DNA from: Desulfobacteraceae bacterium
Lineage (GTDB): Bacteria; Desulfobacterota; Desulfobacteria; Desulfobacterales; UBA5616
Length of the DNA: 11,286 bases
Assembly (NCBI GenBank): GCA_030620375.1
Contig: JAUXEW010000070.1
Location: 1-11,286 of the forward strand
Direction: 5' to 3'
In this document: piece after piece, positions 1 to 5,303 of the stretch
Numbering within the stretch: position 1 is the first letter of the stretch
Layout of the letters: each line of letters begins with the position of its first letter
The notes under the pieces: model-generated
What the model was told of the DNA's origin: nothing
The model's database searches: none
Seen by the model: the letters and a program-made list of their open reading frames with translations, nothing else
Position numbers and translations under genes: made by a program

Positions 1-97
1 AATCGAGCCGCTTGGATCTCTTTTTTTCAGCAGCCCACCACCACTGCTGCTGGTCCTCGTACGCTTGTATTTTTTGATCTAATACCGGTTCTGCCAT
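1..97 (-). CDS. 5' end of a large-subunit candidate of a fumarate-adding glycyl radical enzyme (partial, runs off the window)
   Basis: An ATG at 95-97 opens 32 codons without a stop to the left edge. A GGGGGG-containing Shine-Dalgarno sequence lies just before it (98-114), and only 17 bases separate it from the stop of the 54-aa gene, so the two are translationally linked. The visible peptide begins MAEPVLDQK and contains a WWW tract followed by a basic stretch (EKKRSKRLD). No catalytic motif can be seen: the cysteine and the C-terminal glycyl-radical loop would lie outside the window. The call rests on context. In benzylsuccinate synthase operons the order is bssC then bssA, and the gene just upstream here encodes a BssC-like four-cysteine protein. 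If right, the product would add a hydrocarbon to fumarate through a glycyl/thiyl radical in the cytoplasm. A different enzyme using a similar small subunit cannot be excluded. Confidence 0.5.
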   Translation of the reverse strand, partial: MAEPVLDQKIQAYEDQQQWWWAAEKKRSKRLD

Positions 98-114
98 GGT
101 AGCCCCCCTTGTTT

Positions 115-279
115 TTATTTTTTTTGAAAAGATTCGCAGTTGCTTGCGTCATTATCAGTGTTAACTATCCTGGCGCTGTAGTAGGTTTGTCTGGCGTCTA
201 CGTTTTGCTGGACGCAGTCTCCGCGTCCGGGGTCATCTTCAATTGGGAAAAAAGACTTGCATTCATTGCATGTCGGCAT
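115..279 (-). CDS. Small four-cysteine iron-sulfur subunit, BssC/AssC/MasC-like
   Basis: A 54-aa protein preceded by an almost perfect ribosome binding site (AAAGGAGGTGATC, 8 bases between GGAGG and the ATG), so strong translation is expected. The cysteines are C4, C7, C22 and C48. It reads MPTCNECKSFF near the start, GRGDC in the middle and NCESF near the end. The gamma and beta subunits of benzylsuccinate synthase are small proteins of this kind: each binds one [4Fe-4S] cluster in a HiPIP-like fold and contacts the large glycyl radical subunit. The size, the C-x2-C start and the position directly before a larger gene fit the BssC role. The neighbouring 121-aa protein has the same motif skeleton. 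Family assignment is from memory of the family pattern, not a search. Another small zinc or iron-sulfur protein is the main alternative. Confidence 0.7.
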   Translation of the reverse strand: MPTCNECKSFFPIEDDPGRGDCVQQNVDARQTYYSARIVNTDNDASNCESFQKK

Positions 280-404
280 GCCGATCACCTCCTTTTAAAA
301 TGCTTATTTGTAACTACTCAGGTATTTCGTCCCGTAGATGTAAATTGCTTACTCAAGTCTCGCGCCCTAAAATTAAAGCAACTCCATTAAGGAGCGGTAC
401 GCAA

Positions 405-433
405 ATGATATGTTGAAAGAAAAACTTGGACAA
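405..433 (-). promoter_or_regulatory. Candidate sigma-70-type promoter for the 54-aa gene and the gene after it
   Basis: On the minus strand, TTGTCC (428-433) and TATCAT (405-410) are separated by exactly 17 bases, matching 4/6 and 5/6 of the -35 and -10 consensus. Transcription would start near 398 and leave a leader of about 118 bases before the ATG at 279. The site lies in the 177-bp gap between the 121-aa and 54-aa genes. That gap is too long for simple operon spacing, which supports a separate promoter. No operator palindrome like the one at the TetR gene is visible here. Confidence 0.4.
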
Positions 434-456
434 ACTGAAACGGGGTCGTCCGGGTA

Positions 457-822
457 TTACGGCTTTTCCATTGTTCGATGTGACCGGCGATAGGCGGGAT
501 CGCTGATTTCTCCCAAATCCGTGTCAACCAGCTCCATCCTTTTAAAATGAGGGCAGTTTTCGCCGTCTATGTTGATGTAAGTGATTAATCCGGTATCGCC
601 TTCGGTAACCAACACCGGCGGATCAGCCTTAATGTCCGAGCCCATTTTAAGAATTTTACATGACCCGCGCCCGTCTGACTCATATGCGTTTTCAAAAAAG
701 TTCTGACAGAAACCGCACGCCTTTTCCGGCATGCGCTCCCGTTCTTCCAAGGTCTTGCCCATTTCGCCGCTATGCTGGGCGATACTGTCTCTGACTTTGC
801 TCCATTCGCTTCTTCTCGACAT
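457..822 (-). CDS. Cys-rich small protein, possible second iron-sulfur subunit (BssB/MasB-like) of the same synthase
   Basis: A 121-aa protein with a GGGAG ribosome binding site 7 bases before its ATG. Its only cysteines are C36, C39, C55 and C90. Aligned by eye with the 54-aa neighbour it shares C-x2-C-x2-FF, then GRG-x-C, then NC-x2-F, so the two look like distant paralogues. It differs by a charged N-terminal extension of about 35 residues, a longer segment between the third and fourth cysteine, and a C-terminal tail of about 30 residues. Small cluster-binding beta and gamma subunits are known for benzylsuccinate synthase, and alkylsuccinate synthases have additional small subunits. Which one this corresponds to cannot be decided here. 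No signal peptide or membrane segment is seen, so it is probably cytoplasmic. The sequence motif is observed; the enzyme role is inferred. Confidence 0.55.
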   Translation of the reverse strand: MSRRSEWSKVRDSIAQHSGEMGKTLEERERMPEKACGFCQNFFENAYESDGRGSCKILKMGSDIKADPPVLVTEGDTGLITYINIDGENCPHFKRMELVDTDLGEISDPAYRRSHRTMEKP

Positions 823-932
823 AATGTTTCTCCCGATAAAAAGGTAAAAAAGAACAGACTAACTCGTGCCTGAGCGAAAACTGCCAATTTTCCCAATCTC
901 TGCGTTGGGCTCAATTTTAATCGGACACCCGC

Positions 933-1574
933 TTACTTCAGGTTTAGCTGTCGGCCGTGGTTGGCGGAATTGAGCTGTAGTCCGTTCAACATAAAGTCGG
1001 TCATCCGTCCGGCCAGCTTTTCCGTGTTAAATTGTTTTTGCATCAGCATAAAGTAGGACGCACTCCGTTCGAAAACCCCCAACAGGAAAACCGCAATCGT
1101 TTCCGCATCTTCAAAGTGGAAATGATCCGGGGGGATATCGCGCTTCATATGTTTTCTAAGCAGGCTGATAAAGCTGTCGAAAAAGTTTTCATGAATTTCT
1201 TTAAACAGTCCGCCATGCCCGATTCCTTCGCGAAACAGCAGCTCGGACACATGGACGTTTTGCTTGTAGATTTCAAGCAATTTATTCAAAAAATGATGGA
1301 TATTCTTCCGGATTGCCTGGATGTCATCGCCTGCGAACAGAAGGTCGGTCTCTTCAAACACTTTGACGAAACGGTTCATGTGAGCCGTGTTTATCTGACG
1401 AAAAATTTCTTCTTTGGACCGAAAATAGAGATAGAACGTTCCCTGGGCAACGCCGGCTTCACTTACAATGTCAGAGATGCGGGTTTTCTGGAACCCTTTC
1501 TGATGAAAAATATGGACAGCAGCATCGATCAGTTGTTCTTTGGTAGACGGTATATGAGATGTGTTGACTGACAT
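933..1574 (-). CDS. TetR/AcrR-family transcriptional regulator
   Basis: A 213-aa protein from the ATG at 1574; an in-frame GTG at 1583 would add three residues (M-T-D). The N-terminal 50 or so residues form the TetR DNA-binding domain: a helix with AAVHIFHQKGF, then TRISDIVSEAGVAQGTFYLYF, the helix-turn-helix with the family's typical GVAxGTFYxYF recognition segment, then SKEEIF. The remaining part is the variable all-helical ligand and dimer domain, and the length is normal for the family. Neither start has a recognisable Shine-Dalgarno sequence, and the ATG sits exactly in the centre of an 18-bp palindrome, which fits autoregulation and perhaps leaderless translation. It lies on the same strand just upstream of the candidate synthase subunits (110-bp gap to the 121-aa gene), so it may control them. 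The ligand is unknown. Confidence 0.9.
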   Translation of the reverse strand: MSVNTSHIPSTKEQLIDAAVHIFHQKGFQKTRISDIVSEAGVAQGTFYLYFRSKEEIFRQINTAHMNRFVKVFEETDLLFAGDDIQAIRKNIHHFLNKLLEIYKQNVHVSELLFREGIGHGGLFKEIHENFFDSFISLLRKHMKRDIPPDHFHFEDAETIAVFLLGVFERSASYFMLMQKQFNTEKLAGRMTDFMLNGLQLNSANHGRQLNLK

Positions 1575-1582
1575 GTCAGTCA
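1565..1582. promoter_or_regulatory. Perfect 18-bp palindromic operator, probable TetR binding site
   Basis: TGACTGACATGTCAGTCA is identical to its own reverse complement over all 18 bases. Its arrangement (TGAC-type half sites with a short central spacer) is typical of operators bound by TetR-family dimers. It overlaps the start codon of the TetR gene and lies just downstream of a -10-like element, so bound repressor would block initiation. No second copy was found by eye elsewhere in the window. Confidence 0.75.
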
Positions 1583-1611
1583 CCGATAAACCAATTTTAT
1601 TTTAATGTCAA
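1583..1611 (-). promoter_or_regulatory. Candidate promoter of the TetR gene
   Basis: On the minus strand a consensus -35 TTGACA (1606-1611) is followed after 17 bases by TATCGG (1583-1588), a weak -10 matching 3/6. The spacer is AT-rich. The operator palindrome begins immediately after the -10, so transcription would start inside it. The transcript would then have almost no leader before the ATG at 1574. Confidence 0.45.
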
Positions 1612-1666
1612 CAAAAAAAAGCAATATTTTTAAAAAAAAGTGTTCGGGGCGTGGAGCGGCGGTAGT

Positions 1667-3046
1667 TTATTGAGAAGTTACCAATAGCTTTCCTTTGCAG
1701 AATATCGAATGCGCCGGGTTATTTTCCTGAACCACCCTTTCAATCTTGACGGTTACAATGGTATTTTTCAAAGGGGATGTTGAGTGGATCAAAACCGGCA
1801 CATAATTTGATGTAATCCCTTTCTGCAGGCCCGATAATCGGGGTTTCGTCTCTTCGATTAAAACATCAACCATTTTGCCGACAAATCGTTGATAAAAATC
1901 CCGTTTTTTCCGGATCCCCAGTCCCCTGATTTTTAAGCATCTTTCCTTGATAATCCGGGGCGCAATTTGATCCGGAAACCGACCGGCCGGGGTTCCCTTT
2001 CTGGGCGAAAAGGGAAATACATGAAGGTAGGTAACCGGTAACGACTCGATCAGGCGAAATGTATTTTCAAATGCGCCTTCCGTTTCGCCGGGGAAACCGA
2101 TAAGGACGTCCGCGCCGATGGCCCCGTCCGGGATACGGTCATGAATATAATGAATCCGGTTTTTAAAAAAAACATTCGTATAGGGGCGGTTCATCTGCTG
2201 TAAAATCCGGTCATCCCCGCTCTGAAGGGGAACGTGAAAATGGTTGCAAAACCGGTGGGAATTCGCGACCAGATCAATCATATTGTCGGTAATCTCATTT
2301 GGTTCTATCGAACTTAAGCGGATACGGGGAATGGATGTTGAATCATGGATCCGGGTCAGTAATTCGAAAAGACCGGCGGGGGGGGTAAGGCTTAGACCGT
2401 AGCAACCCAGGTGGGTACCGGTGAGGACCACTTCATCAAACCCCGACTGATGGATGTGGCGAATTTGTTCCAGTACGGTTTTAACCGGCAGGCTTCGACT
2501 TCGACCTCTTGCATAAGGAACGATACAGTATGTACAGAAGGCATTGCATCCGTCTTGAACCTTCAACAACGGCCGGGTCCGGTTGCCGGTGGCGGCCGGC
2601 AAGCGGGCGGGATGAAAGTGAGCGCCCCGACTGATATCGTGCCATATGGTTTCCGGTGTTTCGACCGGACGGGAGAAATGGTTTCGGGTGGCGGCAATGA
2701 TGATTTCCGGTAGTTTATGCTTATCCGACTGACCGATGATGTAATGGACGCCCTTGATTTTTTTGATTTCATCCGGTTCGGTCTGGGCATAACAGCCGGT
2801 GACCACAATGCATGATTCGGGATTGGACCGGATTGCCTTCCGAATGGCCTGCCGGGCCTGCATGGCGGCTTTCCCGGTGACCGTACAGGTATTGATGATA
2901 TAAAGGTCGGCTGTTTCGCTCCCGTGGCCTTGAACCCAGCCGTTTTCCTTTAAAAAGGTGATAATGACGTCGGATTCGTACTGGTTAACCTTGCATCCCA
3001 GGGTGTTAACCACAAATCGCCGTGTGGTATCATTTTCCGCTTTCAA
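1667..3046 (-). CDS. mtaB: tRNA (N6-threonylcarbamoyladenosine(37)-C2)-methylthiotransferase MtaB
   Basis: A radical-SAM methylthiotransferase that adds a methylthio group to C2 of t6A37 in tRNAs reading ANN codons. From the chosen start it has 459 residues. The N-terminal UPF0004 domain holds C18 (NTLGCKVNQYESD), C54 (NTCTVT) and C85 (VTGCYAQ), which bind the auxiliary cluster. The radical-SAM motif is C167-x3-C171-x2-C174 (CNAFCTYC), followed by PYARGRSRS. A C-terminal TRAM-like domain begins around residue 360. The open frame extends upstream to an ATG at 3148, but that would place 34 unrelated residues inside mnmA. A TTG at 3044-3046 is preceded by GGAGG at 5-base spacing and gives the usual short N-terminus before RFVVNTLGCK, so TTG is preferred. 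It overlaps the end of mnmA by 17 bp, pointing to translational coupling. Confidence 0.93.
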   Translation of the reverse strand: MKAENDTTRRFVVNTLGCKVNQYESDVIITFLKENGWVQGHGSETADLYIINTCTVTGKAAMQARQAIRKAIRSNPESCIVVTGCYAQTEPDEIKKIKGVHYIIGQSDKHKLPEIIIAATRNHFSRPVETPETIWHDISRGAHFHPARLPAATGNRTRPLLKVQDGCNAFCTYCIVPYARGRSRSLPVKTVLEQIRHIHQSGFDEVVLTGTHLGCYGLSLTPPAGLFELLTRIHDSTSIPRIRLSSIEPNEITDNMIDLVANSHRFCNHFHVPLQSGDDRILQQMNRPYTNVFFKNRIHYIHDRIPDGAIGADVLIGFPGETEGAFENTFRLIESLPVTYLHVFPFSPRKGTPAGRFPDQIAPRIIKERCLKIRGLGIRKKRDFYQRFVGKMVDVLIEETKPRLSGLQKGITSNYVPVLIHSTSPLKNTIVTVKIERVVQENNPAHSIFCKGKLLVTSQ

Positions 3047-4139
3047 TCCAGCCTCCGCCCAAAACTTCGTTACCGTTATAAAACACAGCCCCCTGGCCCG
3101 GGGTGATGGCGGACTGTAAATCATGAAACCGAACGGTCGCCTTGTCATCGCCCGTGGGGGTCAGGGTGGACGGGACGGCCTTTTGCCGGTATCTGACCTG
3201 CGTGGTTACATCGATCGGTGAAACCGGCGATTCTTGGATCCAGTTAATACGGGTGACCTCGCACCCGGAAAAAAGCAGGTTTGTTTTAAACCCTACCACA
3301 AGCCTGTTTGCTTTGGGTTCCATCCGGATAACATAATAGGGCTCGGAAGCCGGGCAATTAATGCCGCGCCGCTGACCAATGGTGAACCGGTGCAGCCCGT
3401 TGTGCTCTCCGATGTCATTCCCTTCCATCGTGGTGATCGGCCCGGGTTCCGGTTTGAATTCCGCCCGGCGGGATAAAAAAGCGCCGTATGTTTCGCCTTG
3501 AATAAAGCAGATGTCCTGGCTTTCACGCCGGGTGACCGGCGTAAGGTTTTTTTCGGTTGCCAGGCGGATGACATCCGGCTTTTTTAGGTCGCTTAACGGA
3601 AAACAGGCCGAAGAGAGTTGGGATTGATTGAGAAAGGCCAGAAAATAGGATTGGTCCTTGGCCGGGTCTTTTCCCCTGAACAGATGGCATTTTCCCTCAT
3701 CATCCATGGTTTTTCCGGCATAATGCCCGGTTGCCAGCCGGACGGCGCCGAGATTTTGCGCAACGTCTAAAACGGTTCCGAACTTAACCGTTGCATTGCA
3801 AACCATGCAGGGGTTGGGGGTCCGGCCGGATGTGTAAGTCTCGATAAAATAATCAACCACCCTTTTTTGAAACAGGCTGCTGATATTGATGATCTCAACC
3901 GGTATATGGAGCTGATCTTCTATGCGGGCGACCATTTGCCTGGTTTGAAGGTCTTGATCCGGGATAGCGGTTACCGCACCTTTTTTAACATTCGGTTTAA
4001 CATCCGGGTTCCGGTGTGGCGGTTCAAATCCCGTAACAAAATGGATACCGATAAGGGTGTGTCCCTGTTGTTTTAACAGGGAGGCTGACACAAGAGAATC
4101 AATCCCGCCGCTTAAGGCGATGGCGATGACGTCTTTCAT
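3030..4139 (-). CDS. mnmA: tRNA-specific 2-thiouridylase MnmA
   Basis: A 369-aa ATP-dependent enzyme that converts U34 of Lys, Glu and Gln tRNAs to 2-thiouridine in the cytoplasm. The N-terminal PP-loop is ALSGGIDS (residues 8-15). The catalytic region contains TPNPCMVCN with C111 and C114, and the second catalytic cysteine is C211 in SQDICFI. Other family blocks are ATGHY (around 136-140), KDQSYFL (171-177) and FTIGQRRG (around 252-259), with a C-terminal beta domain. In E. coli the equivalent of C111 is an aspartate (DxxC); here it is CxxC, which with C211 offers three cysteine ligands for an iron-sulfur cluster. The start ATG directly abuts the stop of the ferredoxin gene, without a clear ribosome binding site, so translation probably depends on the upstream gene. 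The 3' end overlaps mtaB. Confidence 0.96.
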   Translation of the reverse strand: MKDVIAIALSGGIDSLVSASLLKQQGHTLIGIHFVTGFEPPHRNPDVKPNVKKGAVTAIPDQDLQTRQMVARIEDQLHIPVEIINISSLFQKRVVDYFIETYTSGRTPNPCMVCNATVKFGTVLDVAQNLGAVRLATGHYAGKTMDDEGKCHLFRGKDPAKDQSYFLAFLNQSQLSSACFPLSDLKKPDVIRLATEKNLTPVTRRESQDICFIQGETYGAFLSRRAEFKPEPGPITTMEGNDIGEHNGLHRFTIGQRRGINCPASEPYYVIRMEPKANRLVVGFKTNLLFSGCEVTRINWIQESPVSPIDVTTQVRYRQKAVPSTLTPTGDDKATVRFHDLQSAITPGQGAVFYNGNEVLGGGWIESGK

Positions 4140-4565
4140 TTAAAAGAAGGTATGGGCACTCGGGCTGATTTTCATGGCCCGGGTGGGACATGCGAAAATG
4201 CAAAGTTCACAGATACTGCATTTTTTCTGATCAAAAATAACAACCATTTCAGGACGTTGAATGTAAAGTGCGCCGGTGGGGCAGACGGCGGTACACGCCC
4301 CGCAATGGGTACACTTTTTGTCAATACGTTTTATGTCCTGGGATGCCGTTTTGACGTTTACCCCCTGGTCCTTAAGGTATAGCACCCCTTCTTTAAATTT
4401 TTTTCTGGGCCCTGACAGTTCCAGCACCATTAATCCTTCCTCTCTCGGAAAGATCGTGGCATTGAGAATATTAAAGGTCAGGTCGTATTTCCGGGCCAGG
4501 TTACAGACCACGGGCTTTTGCACTTCCGTTTTCGGAAAACGAAGAATCAGTATTTTAGAGTCCAC
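4140..4565 (-). CDS. NIL-domain ferredoxin with two [4Fe-4S] clusters
   Basis: A 141-aa protein starting at a GTG (4563-4565). A strong GGGAGG lies 14 bases upstream, an unusually long spacing, but no closer in-frame start exists and the N-terminus LILRFPK matches how NIL domains begin. Residues 1 to about 75 form the NIL (ligand-sensing-like) domain with the REEGLMVLEL and GPRKKF segments. Residues 82-130 form a bacterial two-cluster ferredoxin: C85, C88, C91, C95 (the last followed by P) and C116, C119, C122, C126 (again followed by P). NIL-ferredoxins are known from methanogens, where one has been linked to sulfur assimilation into homocysteine. Here the gene is first in an operon with two tRNA sulfur-modification enzymes, so a role in supplying electrons, sulfur or clusters to them is inferred. 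Confidence 0.88.
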   Translation of the reverse strand: MDSKILILRFPKTEVQKPVVCNLARKYDLTFNILNATIFPREEGLMVLELSGPRKKFKEGVLYLKDQGVNVKTASQDIKRIDKKCTHCGACTAVCPTGALYIQRPEMVVIFDQKKCSICELCIFACPTRAMKISPSAHTFF

Positions 4566-4640
4566 GATGGTGACGATGACCTCCCTTTAACAGGCTGTTT
4601 TACAGCCATTTTAGGGTGCGAAGTTTGGATATTTAAGAAA

Positions 4641-4670
4641 AGTTTAATGGGACTTGATGCCCCTTGTCAA
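4641..4670 (-). promoter_or_regulatory. Candidate promoter of the NIL-ferredoxin / mnmA / mtaB operon
   Basis: On the minus strand a consensus TTGACA (4665-4670) is followed after 18 bases by TAAACT (4641-4646), which matches 4/6 of the -10 consensus. The predicted start near 4634 leaves a leader of about 70 bases before the GTG at 4565. Position and strand fit the three-gene operon. Confidence 0.5.
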
Positions 4671-5303
4671 CAAATTAAATCAGGGATTAAATCGGGGGGC
4701 GTTATTTTTTTTCATTCTATCCTTGACAAGACTAAATAAAGCGATTAATAGAGATTAATTCAATTAAAATTCATTCCCCAAATCGGGTTCATTCATACGA
4801 ACCTGTTTTGACAACAAAACAAATAATTTCAGCCCATTCAATTCTATGACGCAAGATTTCCGACAACCCAACTTTTTGCCTGATCAAAGGCTATTTCAAC
4901 TTGAGACATCTCGAACCGGTTTTTCTGTTCGGTACCATCATCATTATAAAACTATCGGCCATGGCTTCACCATTTCCTCACCATTGTTTAAAAATGGTTC
5001 CACGGGTTATAATGCTACGGGGGCCTTTGGGATATGAATTTTTTTTTGTAGCAGGTAAAAAAATAACGTAACGGTTTAGGTGTTTAGGTGGAAGGCAGAA
5101 GACTGAAGGAAAAGTTAAAGATATAAATGGCTGTGGCGATGTTTTTTTTACCTTCAGTCTATCTACCTGAATAGTTACAAACAAACCAACACAAAAAAGG
5201 GGGTGATAGACGGGAAAAGATGTGAATCACGCAGTCTTGATTGACATTTGAAAAAAGCCAAACTTTTTGCCAACATTTAACTTATTAAAGGAGAGGAGAA
5301 ATT
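4671..5303. other. Divergent intergenic region between the tRNA-modification operon and the DUF1302 gene
   Basis: About 630 bases with no convincing gene. A plus-strand TTGACA at 4723-4728 has only a poor -10 (TAATAG, 4746-4751). There is a duplicated ATTAAATC near 4673 and 4687, a short GTTTTG/CAAAAC hairpin around 4806-4821, and ACCATT/AATGGT at 4980-4998. A second plus-strand TTGACA at 5241-5246 lies about 60 bases before the DUF1302 start but lacks a recognisable -10. An A/G-rich stretch with an inverted repeat is listed separately. Short open frames here show no family-like sequence. Confidence 0.5.
5086..5168. repeat. Imperfect inverted repeat in the DUF1302 upstream region
   Basis: AGACTGAAGG (5100-5109) is repeated in inverted orientation as CCTTCAGTCT (5151-5160). 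The pairing can extend into AAAA/TTTT on the inner side, and there are matching AGGT (5086-5089) and ACCT (5165-5168) on the outer side. The loop is about 30 bases. It could act as a terminator or leader structure, or be a remnant of a small intergenic element. Confidence 0.4.

Noticed and set aside
109..390. Plus-strand open frame of 93 codons opposite the 54-aa gene
   Set aside because: It has no ribosome binding site, no family-like sequence, and lies antisense to a gene with a strong ribosome binding site and a clear cysteine motif.
873..890. Possible sigma-54 promoter before the 121-aa gene (TTGGCA ... GCTC on the minus strand)
   Set aside because: The GG to GC spacing is 10 bases rather than the required 12, so it does not fit the -24/-12 pattern.
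1032..1571. Plus-strand open frame of 179 codons
   Set aside because: It is the antisense shadow of the TetR gene, which has a clear helix-turn-helix domain.
4723..4751. Plus-strand promoter TTGACA-17-TAATAG
   Set aside because: The -10 is poor and it would lie more than 550 bases before the DUF1302 gene with nothing to transcribe in between.
4980..4998. Small hairpin ACCATT/AATGGT
   Set aside because: Only 6 base pairs in an AT-rich region, expected by chance.
4846..5037. Open frame of 63 codons in the intergenic region
   Set aside because: No ribosome binding site and no recognisable protein features; the region looks non-coding.
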